Positions 1-5,960 of a stretch of 12,655 bases of DNA are shown piece by piece; position 1 is the first letter of the stretch; every line of letters begins with the position of its first letter. This stretch comes from Desulfobulbaceae bacterium (GTDB lineage Bacteria > Desulfobacterota > Desulfobulbia > Desulfobulbales > SURF-16): contig JALNXE010000116.1 of assembly GCA_023230525.1 (NCBI GenBank), positions 1 through 12,655 of the forward strand. The letters run 5' to 3'. The position numbers and the translations under genes are program-made. Below the pieces are notes generated by a model. It had not been told where the DNA came from. It made no database searches and saw nothing but the letters and a program-made list of their open reading frames with translations.

Positions 1-1
1 T

Positions 2-139
2 CCGGCCCAGGCCGCCCCCGGCACCCTGCGCAAGGAGTTCGGCTCTTCCATCGGCGAGAACGCCACCCATGGTTCCGACGCCCCGGAAACCGCCGCCTTT
101 GAAATCCCCTACTTTTTCTCCGGCCTAGAACTGCTGTAA
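2..139 (+). CDS. ndk: Nucleoside diphosphate kinase, C-terminal 45 residues (5' end outside window)
   Basis: The reading frame is open from the window edge to a TAA stop and translates to the C-terminal end of nucleoside diphosphate kinase, the cytosolic enzyme that passes the gamma phosphate of ATP to NDPs through a phosphohistidine. Visible family signatures are PGTLRKEFG, then SIGENATHGSDAPETA, whose His is the phosphorylated catalytic residue (NxxHGSD), then the terminal EIPYFFSGLELL. The length after the catalytic His fits a full-length NDK end, so the 3' end is intact. The gene converges with the minus-strand higBA unit. No ordinary terminator with a T-tract follows it; the first inverted repeat downstream is the attC-like structure at 182-266. 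Identity is very secure; only the missing 5' part limits the call. Confidence 0.95.
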   Translation, partial: PAQAAPGTLRKEFGSSIGENATHGSDAPETAAFEIPYFFSGLELL

Positions 140-181
140 TTGGTTGCCGCGGAAATCGCTTTACCGGGTTGGGGCAGTCAC

Positions 182-266
182 AGCTAACAGCGGCTGCCCC
201 TGCCTGACGGACCTGAAAACACCCGCCCCACCCACAAACTTGCCCGTCAGGCCGCCGACGTTCTCA
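182..266 (-). repeat. Inverted-repeat structure resembling a degenerate integron attC site
   Basis: A perfect 9-bp stem (GCCTGACGG at 202-210 with CCGTCAGGC at 244-252, 33-base loop) is enclosed by a second 4-bp pairing (CGGC/GCCG) and by AAC/GTT ends. On the minus strand the right end reads GTTAGCT, close to the attC crossover box GTTRRRY, and a perfect RYYYAAC box (GCTTAAC) lies at 274-280. The size, about 85-99 bases, suits attC. The boxes are imperfect and there is no T-tract, so it could instead be an ordinary hairpin or a terminator remnant after ndk. It is supported mainly by the better site on the other side of higBA. Confidence 0.35.
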
Positions 267-314
267 CGGTCAGGTTAAGCGCTTTATTCATTTTCCTTCA
301 ATTATTTTAAAGTG

Positions 315-590
315 CTACGCAATTTCTATGCGCAGGCTTTTACCAAGAGCTTGAGCAAAATTCTCCAATGTTGACAGTTTGATATCTTCTGCGTGATTCT
401 CAATACGTGAAATGGCTGTTTTTTTTGTATTGAGTTTTTGGGCGAGTTGATCTTGTGTTAATCCGGCTTCCTCCCTCGCAACTTTGAGCATTACCCCAAT
501 TTTAAATTCTTCATAACCGGATTCATAACCCTTGGCGAAGGCTGGATCACTGGACTTGCGTTTGGCAACATAAGATTTTAGAGTTTTCAT
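315..590 (-). CDS. higA: HigA-type antitoxin, XRE-family HTH protein (91 aa)
   Basis: This is a small cytosolic DNA-binding protein expected to neutralise the toxin encoded just upstream and to repress the operon. Residues about 31-75 form a Cro/C1-type helix-turn-helix: MLKVAREEAGLTQDQLAQKL, then KKTAISRIENH as recognition helix, then LSTLENFAQALG. The start at 590 is chosen over an in-frame ATG at 608 because GAGGAGG lies 7 bases before it, and the 608 start would place that Shine-Dalgarno inside the gene. The start codon is one base after the toxin stop, so the two genes should be translationally coupled. Toxin-before-antitoxin order and an HTH antitoxin match HigBA/RelE-Xre modules. The base composition is clearly AT-richer than flanking genes. 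Family certain; the exact symbol is by family resemblance. Confidence 0.88.
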   Translation of the reverse strand: MKTLKSYVAKRKSSDPAFAKGYESGYEEFKIGVMLKVAREEAGLTQDQLAQKLNTKKTAISRIENHAEDIKLSTLENFAQALGKSLRIEIA

Positions 591-591
591 T

Positions 592-942
592 TTATTTCCT
601 CCTCTCAAAGTAATCCTTCTTTCTGGCTTCTGCGGTCTTGATGGCCTGGGGAGGAGTTTTTTGAGTTTTCTTTTGGAATGCGTGATTAAGAACTATGAGC
701 TTGGGGCCGTCGAAAAAACCGAGTAGGCGGAATATGTTGTTCCCCACTACTACTCTCACCTCCCAAATTTCATCGGTATTAACAAGCTTTTTCAAATAGC
801 TCGATGGTATGGTCGACAATTCTTCTATTAATCTCAAAATCCATGTTGTCTTTCGTGCTTGCTTCGGAGACAACGATTCCAAAAACTCCTCGACTGGGCA
901 ATTACCTGATGCCGTTTCATAAAATATTATCTCTCTGATCAT
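592..942 (-). CDS. higB: HigB/Gp49-like RelE-superfamily toxin (116 aa)
   Basis: This is a probable ribosome-dependent mRNA interferase of the phage Gp49/HigB-like RelE superfamily. Characteristic segments are the N-terminal strand REIIFYETASGNCPVEEFLE, the helix KQARKTTWILRLIEEL, the YLKKLVNTDEIWEVRV segment (usual form: LxxGLxELRV), NNIFRLLGFF, and the C-terminal LIVLNHAFQKKTQKTP, which matches the family's ending (usual form: FxKKTxKTPxxEI). The conserved basic and aromatic residues used by the fold are present, so it looks intact. The ATG at 942 must be the start because the first beta-strand begins at residue 2. No Shine-Dalgarno precedes it, and the predicted promoter would start transcription at or next to the ATG. 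Its last codons contain the antitoxin's Shine-Dalgarno. Confidence 0.88.
   Translation of the reverse strand: MIREIIFYETASGNCPVEEFLESLSPKQARKTTWILRLIEELSTIPSSYLKKLVNTDEIWEVRVVVGNNIFRLLGFFDGPKLIVLNHAFQKKTQKTPPQAIKTAEARKKDYFERRK
598..604 (-). promoter_or_regulatory. Strong Shine-Dalgarno of the antitoxin, embedded in the toxin 3' end
   Basis: GAGGAGG on the minus strand lies 7 bases before the higA ATG and is read as part of the Glu-Arg-Arg codons of the toxin. It fixes the antitoxin start at 590. It contrasts with the toxin, which has no such site, an arrangement that would favour antitoxin synthesis. Confidence 0.85.
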
Positions 943-947
943 ATTTA

Positions 948-976
948 ATTGTTAACACACAGGTTAACCTTGTCAA
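948..976 (-). promoter_or_regulatory. Predicted sigma70-type promoter of higBA
   Basis: On the minus strand TTGACA (971-976) is followed by a 17-base spacer and AACAAT (948-953, 4 of 6 matches to TATAAT). The expected start point is about 941, which coincides with the toxin ATG at 942, so the toxin mRNA would be leaderless. The -35 match and spacing are strong; the -10 is modest. Confidence 0.6.
951..970 (-). promoter_or_regulatory. Probable HigA autoregulatory operator: two GTTAAC palindromes
   Basis: GTTAAC occurs at 951-956 and again at 963-968, 12 bp centre to centre. The second is the middle of the perfect palindrome AGGTTAACCT (961-970). The pair fills the spacer between the predicted -35 and -10 boxes, where a dimeric XRE repressor would block RNA polymerase. 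Operator function is inferred from position and symmetry. Confidence 0.6.
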
Positions 977-1000
977 GGAAAATTCTATATGCCGTTTTGG

Positions 1001-1091
1001 AGCGAACGCCCCAAATAAGCCGCGCCGCTTATGACCTTCATGCGTAGCGCCGCCTTGCTTCTCGGCGTCGGCCTTAATGCGGTTGTTCGGC
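1001..1091 (-). repeat. attC-like (59-base-element) recombination site
   Basis: On the minus strand the 91-base segment begins GCCGAACAACCGCATTAAGG and ends GGCTTATTTGGGGCGTTCGC plus T. The ends pair (CGAAC with GTTCG, outer boxes). After an unpaired stretch the inner arms pair as TAAG-CCG-CGCC with GGCG-CGG-CTTA, leaving one extra G and one extra A bulged out on the left arm. Outer R box, unpaired spacer, inner L box with extrahelical bases on the L'' side, and a variable apex is the layout of integron attC sites. The inner arms closely resemble the canonical AAGCCGA...CGGCTTA arms. The right box GTTCGCT deviates from GTTRRRY, so recombination activity is uncertain. It lies directly upstream of the higBA promoter. 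Confidence 0.55.
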
Positions 1092-1426
1092 GATATTTGC
1101 CGTCCATCTTTTTAGCCTGATAACAAATTTTTTTCTGCGGTGTTTTGCCCTTAGGCAACATTTATTTGCTTGCCCCTTTGCTACCACCCCATCAGACTTG
1201 TCTGCCAGAAGTGTCGCCGCCATGCGTCAATGCTGACTTTCCCCTCGCCAGCATCTCGATACAGGTTGAAAAAATGCGGCAATTGCGATAATGGTAATAG
1301 CAGGAGAGAGGAGAGCCCCAGCCCATCACATCTTATCAATATACCGGCAAACCGCTTAACGCCCGGTACCGCAGGTGTGGTCAATAACGGCTCCCGGGGA
1401 ACGCAGATCCTCAAAACAACCGGACA

Positions 1427-1454
1427 GACCGGCCGCCGTGGCCGCGGCCCGGTC
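1427..1454 (+). terminator. Strong GC hairpin with T-rich tail, possible terminator or attenuator
   Basis: GACCGGCCGC (1427-1436) pairs with GCGGC-C-CGGTC (1444-1454) with a single bulged C and a 7-base loop. It is followed by TGCTGTTTGTTTT, a weak U-tract. It could end transcription entering from the left or act in the leader of the VWA-OmpA gene. The U-tract is interrupted, so intrinsic termination is only possible. Confidence 0.35.
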
Positions 1455-1527
1455 CTGCTGTTTGTTTTGCAGAATATAAGCCGTTATTCAAAAATAACTG
1501 TAACAGCGAAATACTGTAAACGGCATA

Positions 1528-1582
1528 AGGGGCCGTAACAAAATTGTTAGATATGTAATGGTTATCTTTTTTAACGGCCCCT
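1528..1582 (+). repeat. Long-loop inverted repeat in the leader of the VWA-OmpA gene
   Basis: AGGGGCCGT at 1528-1536 is repeated inverted as ACGGCCCCT at 1574-1582 with a 37-base loop. The loop holds a smaller stem (AACAA/TTGTT, 1537-1548). The structure ends 39 bases before the ATG at 1622, so in RNA it would sit just above the ribosome-binding region. It resembles neither a terminator nor a riboswitch known to me. Confidence 0.45.
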
Positions 1583-1621
1583 AAATGATAAGCATATCAC
1601 CCTATTGACAGGAGAAAAATC

Positions 1622-3682
1622 ATGAAGAAAAACGTTTTCCTTCTCAGTCTGTTGCTGCTCGTCTTTGCCTGGACGAGCAGCAGCTTCGGCTTTGATGAAG
1701 ACCTGAAGGTGGAAACACCCAAGGTGAAATCAAAACTGAACTTTCTCATCTTGAACGAAAACAAGGTGCTGGTCTCGGTGTTAAACGAAGAAAACGAGGC
1801 CATCCTCGGCTTGCAGAAAGACGATTTCCACATCACCAAGGGTCCCAAGACGGCCCAGATCGTCTCCGTGGAGGATGTGACGGAACAGCGGGACCAGGGC
1901 CTCAACATCGTCCTGGTGGTGGACAACTCCTATTCCATGAAGATGCGCAAGGCCGTCAATCCGGTGCTTGCCGCCATGGATGAATTCCTCTCCCTGGTCC
2001 GGCCCATTGACGATGTCCACATCATCACCTTTGCCGATCCCGGCAGCAGTGACCAGCCCGGCCGGACCAGGGTATCCACCAGGACTACCCAGTCAGGGGA
2101 TTCCCATCTGCTCAGCCTGGCCCTGAAGGAAAGCTACGCCGACCCCACCGACGGCACCTATCTCTATGACGCCATGATGGAAGGTCTGAAAATCATCCGC
2201 AACATGCCGGAAAAGAGCCAGAAATTCATGGTGATCTTTTCCGACGGCGAAGACATCAACAGCATTGTCAAACCCGTGGACCTGCAGCTGGCATCCGCCG
2301 GGCTCAAGAATTTTACCGCCTTTGCCGTGGACTACATGGATAAACCGGGCCTGGACCCGTTTCTGCAGTCCTTTGCCGAGGGCACGGGCGGCAAGATCCG
2401 CAAGGCCAGATCAGCCGAGGATTTTCTGCCCATCTTCAAACAGTTCTCCACCACCATCTTCCATCGCTATGGCGTGACCTTCCGTTTCCTCAATCCGCCC
2501 ACCGGCACCCTTACCAGTGAGCCGGCCGCGGTCAATATCGAAGAGATCACCATGGTGGACAGCTCGCCGTTCCTCAACTACGTTTATTTTGACACCGGTA
2601 TGAGCGAAATTTCCGAGCGCTACGTCACCTTCACCCAGCCCGAGGAAACAGAGGGATTTGCCATAGAAAAGCTGAAGGACACCATGGAGAAGTATCACCA
2701 GATCCTCAACGTTATCGGCAGGCGCCTGGTGGACAACCCTGATGCCCTGATAACCATTGTGGGCTGCAATTCCAACACCGGAGAAGAAAAAGGCCGGCTG
2801 GACCTGTCCCGCAGCCGCGCCGACAAGGTATTTTCCTATTTGCGATACGTGTGGGGCATTGATCCCTCACGCATGGAGGTCAAGGCCCAGAATCTTCCCA
2901 GCGTGCCGAGCACCGACCGGGTGCCGGAGGGGGTCATGGAAAACCAGCGGGTCGAGATCTATTCCACCCATCCCGCCATCCTGGACACCATCAACAGCAC
3001 CTACATGGAGGAGGAGTGCGACGCCAGTGAAATCCGCATCGTGCCGACCATTGAGGCCCAGACCGTTATCGAGAAATGGCAGCTCAGGCTGCTGGGCGGC
3101 GGCAAGGAGCTGCTGACCAGGGAAGGCACCGGCAAACCGCCCGCCTCCTTTGCCTTTGACCTCAAATCCCTGGGCGTGCAAAATGTCGCCCTGATGGGAC
3201 AGATCACCGCCGAGTTGGAAGGCCGGGACAATGAAGGCAATACCTTCTCCATTGCCACGGCAGTACCCACCAAGATCAACTTCCTCAGACGGGAGGAGCG
3301 CCTCGCCCAGAAGCTGGAATCCAAGGTCATTGAGAAATACGGCCTGATCCTCTTTGAATTCGACCGCTCGGATCTGAAGGACCGCAACCAGGTCATCGTC
3401 AACCGGGTCATCACCAGAATGTCCCAGCTGCCGTCGGCAGTGATGGATATCGCCGGTCATACCGATATCATCGGCAAGGAGGATTACAATATTAAACTGT
3501 CCGAACGCCGGGCCAGCGCCGTCTACGGGGCCATGCTCGAAACCGGCATCGCCGTGGGCTCGCAGATCACTTACGTGGGCGACGGCCCCAATAATCCGCC
3601 CTATGACAACGGCATTCCCGAGGGCCGGGCCCTGAACAGGACCGTTATCATCACCCTCATGTATACGGAAAACGGGCAATAA
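1622..3682 (+). CDS. Secreted VWA-domain protein with two OmpA-like domains (686 aa)
   Basis: A signal peptide (MKKN, hydrophobic core to about residue 18, cleavage near SSSFG/F) sends the protein to the periplasm or outer membrane; no lipobox Cys is seen. Residues about 38-85 form a small beta domain typical of VWA-related proteins. Residues about 94-285 are a von Willebrand A domain with a complete MIDAS: D101-x-S103-x-S105, T179 and D208 in FSDGED. Residues about 317-450 are an OmpA-like domain lacking the usual GHTD (it reads GCNSNTG), followed by a beta-rich segment 470-555. Residues 573-682 are a canonical OmpA domain with AGHTDIIG and LSERRASAV, which should bind peptidoglycan through D614 and R629. 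AGGAG sits 7 bases before the ATG. A metal-dependent adhesion or scaffold role anchored to the cell wall is inferred; partners are unknown. It is a single-gene unit with its own terminator. Confidence 0.85.
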   Translation: MKKNVFLLSLLLLVFAWTSSSFGFDEDLKVETPKVKSKLNFLILNENKVLVSVLNEENEAILGLQKDDFHITKGPKTAQIVSVEDVTEQRDQGLNIVLVVDNSYSMKMRKAVNPVLAAMDEFLSLVRPIDDVHIITFADPGSSDQPGRTRVSTRTTQSGDSHLLSLALKESYADPTDGTYLYDAMMEGLKIIRNMPEKSQKFMVIFSDGEDINSIVKPVDLQLASAGLKNFTAFAVDYMDKPGLDPFLQSFAEGTGGKIRKARSAEDFLPIFKQFSTTIFHRYGVTFRFLNPPTGTLTSEPAAVNIEEITMVDSSPFLNYVYFDTGMSEISERYVTFTQPEETEGFAIEKLKDTMEKYHQILNVIGRRLVDNPDALITIVGCNSNTGEEKGRLDLSRSRADKVFSYLRYVWGIDPSRMEVKAQNLPSVPSTDRVPEGVMENQRVEIYSTHPAILDTINSTYMEEECDASEIRIVPTIEAQTVIEKWQLRLLGGGKELLTREGTGKPPASFAFDLKSLGVQNVALMGQITAELEGRDNEGNTFSIATAVPTKINFLRREERLAQKLESKVIEKYGLILFEFDRSDLKDRNQVIVNRVITRMSQLPSAVMDIAGHTDIIGKEDYNIKLSERRASAVYGAMLETGIAVGSQITYVGDGPNNPPYDNGIPEGRALNRTVIITLMYTENGQ

Positions 3683-3717
3683 CCCGTGACTGCCGGGTAA
3701 ACCGGCAAAACCGGAGA

Positions 3718-3744
3718 CCTGCCGCCCCTGGGGCGGCAGGTTTT
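3718..3744 (+). terminator. Rho-independent terminator of the VWA-OmpA gene
   Basis: CCTGCCGCCC (3718-3727) pairs perfectly with GGGCGGCAGG (3731-3740) around a 3-base loop and is followed by TTTTCT. It lies 36 bases after the TAA stop. Confidence 0.85.
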
Positions 3745-3767
3745 CTCCCCCGCCGTCCCCACTGGCC

Positions 3768-4606
3768 ATGAAGGAATCGGAAATAATCGGCAAACTCCGC
3801 GACGAGATCAAGCGTCTGCGGTCGATCATCGCGACAACCTCCCCGGATCTGGAAAGCCTGCTCAAGACCAGGGGGCTGACGATCCATAAAAGCCAGCCGC
3901 CCCAGGACCTGCTGCTGCCCGCCGCCCCCCATCTCGACAGCTTTTACCGCAAGCTCCGCCATTACTCCTTCCGGATCTTCCTGCGGGATGTTATCAAGCA
4001 CCAGGAGCAGTTCTCGGTCAGCCAGGTGACCCGCTACACCTCGCCGGCCAAGGCCGGGGAGTACTTGACTTTCTGCTGGCTGCCGGCCTGCTGGAAAAAT
4101 CGGACAGCCACTGCTTCCGGCTGGTCCGAAGGCCGATCCGCAGCTTCGGCGCCACCCTGGAATGGCTGCTGGCGGAAATCCTGAAAAGGGAGCTGGGGGT
4201 GGAAGCGCTGTGGGGGGTGAAATTCCGCGGGCAGGGGGTTGGCGGCGATTACGACATCCTGGCCAGGATCAACTGCTCGCTGCTCTACATGGAGAGCAAA
4301 TCAAGCCCGCCCAAACAGGTGCTGGCCAGCCACATCGCCGCCTTTCTCGACCGCATTGGCGATCTGCACCCCGATATCTCCATCTTTTTCATGGACACCG
4401 AGCTGCGCATGAAAGACAAGATCGTTCCCATGTTCGAGGCAGAACTGGCGCGCCGAAACGCCCACCCGCCGCGCATAAGCAGGATGGAAAAAGAGCTGTT
4501 TGCCGTGGGCGCCACCCTGTTCATCATGAATTCCGCCGGCTCCATCCGGGGCAATATGGAAAGAATCCTCATGGAATTTTTCAACCCGGACAGGCAAAGC
4601 CCGTGA
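3768..4606 (+). pseudogene. PD-(D/E)XK nuclease-like protein with N-terminal coiled coil and winged helix, one-base frameshift
   Basis: Two overlapping frames make one protein of about 279 residues. Frame one runs from ATG 3768 (MKESEIIGKLRDEIKRLRS, helical start) through a winged-helix-like segment FSVSQVTRYTSPAKAGEYL. At about 4067-4069 the sense switches to the next frame, which continues the same helix as FLLAAGLLEKSDSHCFRLV and runs on to TGA at 4606. One missing base, such as a G making TTG-GAC, restores it. The downstream part carries a nuclease-fold signature: GGDYD at 4244-4258 with the Asp at 4253-4255, then the strand SLLYMESKSS with Glu at 4292-4294 and Lys at 4298-4300 (D-x12-E-x-K). 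Substrate and role are unknown; structured-DNA or RNA cleavage or a repair/defence role is only possible. Both halves retain good coding character, so the break is recent or a sequencing error. No clear Shine-Dalgarno precedes the ATG. Confidence 0.65.
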
Positions 4607-4623
4607 GTGGATTATGGGGGGAA

Positions 4624-4643
4624 GGGCGGTTCGCGAACCGCCC
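4624..4643. repeat. Perfect 20-bp palindrome, REP-like extragenic element
   Basis: GGGCGGTTCGCGAACCGCCC is perfectly self-complementary and is followed by CCTACG, the usual form of dispersed REP-like palindromes. A second, decayed half, TTCGCGAATCGCCCC, lies at 4685-4699 in the same gap. It begins 17 bases after the nuclease-like gene. Its sequence differs from the REPs around the RAYT at the right end, so it belongs to another family. Confidence 0.7.
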
Positions 4644-4750
4644 CTACGTAAAACTCACGCCCTATGACAAGGCTGCCGCGGCACTTCGCGAATCGCCCCG
4701 GTAATGATGGCAACTTCAAAATATTTCTGACACTTCCGCCTGTCGACACT

Positions 4751-5848
4751 ATGCAAAAAATCTTCATCACCGTCATCGTTCCCGCTGTGCTGCTGATCGG
4801 GCTGCCGCTTATCGGGGTGCTGGCGGCCGGAGAAGACCTCAGCCCGTACTGGGAATTTCCGCCGCTCACCCGCCATGTGGCCCACGCACCCTTCTCCTGG
4901 CCGCTGTTTGCGACCCTTGTCCTGCTGGGCATGCTGGTTGCCGGGGTGTTCCTGGTGCAGATGGGCAGAGGGACAGCCAAGACGCCGGTCATGACAACAG
5001 GCGGCAAATGGCCTCTGCCCTGGTGGGGCTGGCTGGGGCTCATGCTGCTCGCTACCGGCTGGGTGCTGGCCTGGAACAGGTTCCCCTGGTTTGCCGGCCT
5101 GCAGCCCCACACCTTTCTCCCCCTCTGGCTCGGGTTCATCCTGGTGGTCAACGGGCTTACCAGGATGCGCACCGGCACCTGCCTGTTGTCTTCCCGCACC
5201 GGCTTTTTTCTCGCCCTTTTTCCCCTCAGCGCCCTGTTCTGGTGGTTCTTTGAATATCTCAACCGGTTTGTGCAGAACTGGTATTATGTGGGGATCGAGG
5301 ATTTCAGCCCCCTGGCCTACGTCATCCACGCCAGCCTCTGCTTTGCCATGGTGCTGCCGGCGGTGCTCAGCACCGAAGAGCTGCTGGCTTCAATTCCCCG
5401 GCTCAGCGGCCCGCTTGCTTCATCATGGCCGGTCACCTGCCGGGGCGGCAGGTATGCGGCCCTTGGCCTTTTGGCCGGAAGCACTCTGGGGCTTGCCGGT
5501 ATCGGCCTGCGGCCCGATTATCTCTTCCCCCTGCTCTGGCTCTCGCCCCTGCTGCTGGTCGTCACCCTGCAGAAGCTGACCGGCCGGGCCACCATTCTGG
5601 CTCCTCTTTGCCAAGGCGACTGGCGGCCGGTGTGGCTGCCGGCCCTGGCTGCCCTGTGCTGCGGTTTTTTTTGGGAACTGTGGAATTTCAACAGCCATGC
5701 CCACTGGGAATACTCCATCCCCTTTGTCCAGAAATTCCACATCTTTGCCATGCCCGTGGCCGGCTATCTGGGCTATCTGCCCTTCGGCCTGGAGTGCAAA
5801 GCGGTTGGCGCGCTGCTGGCCCAATACCTGGAGGGGGAAAATGGCTGA
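4751..5848 (+). CDS. Multi-pass inner-membrane protein of unknown function (365 aa)
   Basis: I do not recognise the family. From ATG 4751 (MQKIFITVIVPAVLLIGLPL) the protein opens with a transmembrane helix and continues with roughly nine or ten, near residues 5-25, 50-70, 89-108, 119-137, 148-167, 185-205, 227-250, 256-275, 293-313 and 335-352. The loops are rich in aromatic motifs: NRFPWF, FEYLNRFVQNWYY, FFWELWNFNSHAHWEY and FHIFAMPVAGYLGYLPFGLE. The clusters of Trp, His and Glu in the last loops suggest a conserved site facing the membrane surface. An upstream in-frame ATG at 4664 would add 29 polar residues overlapping the REP-like DNA, so 4751 is preferred, although neither start has a good Shine-Dalgarno. 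The stop codon lies inside the octamer-repeat element and the gene converges with the YejM-like gene. Confidence 0.7.
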   Translation: MQKIFITVIVPAVLLIGLPLIGVLAAGEDLSPYWEFPPLTRHVAHAPFSWPLFATLVLLGMLVAGVFLVQMGRGTAKTPVMTTGGKWPLPWWGWLGLMLLATGWVLAWNRFPWFAGLQPHTFLPLWLGFILVVNGLTRMRTGTCLLSSRTGFFLALFPLSALFWWFFEYLNRFVQNWYYVGIEDFSPLAYVIHASLCFAMVLPAVLSTEELLASIPRLSGPLASSWPVTCRGGRYAALGLLAGSTLGLAGIGLRPDYLFPLLWLSPLLLVVTLQKLTGRATILAPLCQGDWRPVWLPALAALCCGFFWELWNFNSHAHWEYSIPFVQKFHIFAMPVAGYLGYLPFGLECKAVGALLAQYLEGENG

Positions 5849-5960
5849 CGAGTTGTTGAGCTGACGCGGATTGATTCTTTTTTTTGCTGTTGCTTAAAAG
5901 CTTCATGACTTACCCGGCTTACCGGCTTACCAGCTTAAAAGCTTAATGGCTTACCAGCTC
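5843..5960 (-). repeat. Octamer-array element, copy 1 (two opposed arrays around a conserved core)
   Basis: On the plus strand three 8-bp units (GGCTGACG, AGTTGTTG, AGCTGACG; 5843-5866) are followed by a core with an 8-T run (5867-5891). Eight further units of GCTTAnnn type follow (GCTTAAAA, GCTTCATGA, CTTACCCG, GCTTACCG, GCTTACCA, GCTTAAAA, GCTTAATG, GCTTACCA; 5892-5956), strictly 8 bp apart except one 9-mer. Read on the minus strand it aligns with the copy at 9151-9273, including the core AAGCAACAGCAAAA...TCAATCC. It fills the whole gap between two convergent genes and touches both stop codons. Confidence 0.8.

Larger units (their letters stand above)
1092..1621. other. 530-base gene-free region upstream of the VWA-OmpA gene
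   Basis: Open frames here (for example 1170-1538 plus and 1181-1414 minus) have no recognisable domain, poor starts and no Shine-Dalgarno, so they are not called. The stretch contains two hairpins (listed separately) and a small inverted repeat GTTATT/AATAAC around 1484-1499. The Shine-Dalgarno AGGAG of the next gene is at 1610-1614, 7 bases before its ATG. No convincing -35/-10 pair could be fixed, so the promoter of the downstream gene is unresolved. Confidence 0.5.

Noticed and set aside
202..252. The 9-bp stem as a rho-independent terminator of ndk
   Set aside because: The loop is 33 bases long and no T-tract follows on either strand; the attC-like reading fits better but is itself uncertain.
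1345..1400. A GGCAAACC stretch suggestive of a c-di-GMP (GEMM) riboswitch
   Set aside because: The second conserved GCAAAGCC block and the expected paired stems are absent nearby.
1170..1538. A 122-residue plus-strand frame and a 77-residue minus-strand frame at 1181-1414
   Set aside because: Neither has a Shine-Dalgarno or a domain, and the plus-strand frame runs through a strong hairpin.
2867..3865. A 332-residue minus-strand frame opposite the VWA-OmpA gene
   Set aside because: It is an antisense shadow; it crosses the OmpA domain, the terminator and the start of the next gene and has no recognisable motif.
4162..4704. A 180-residue plus-strand frame overlapping the nuclease-like gene
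   Set aside because: The overlapping frame carries the nuclease motif and continuous helices; this one is Arg/Gly/His-rich with no domain.
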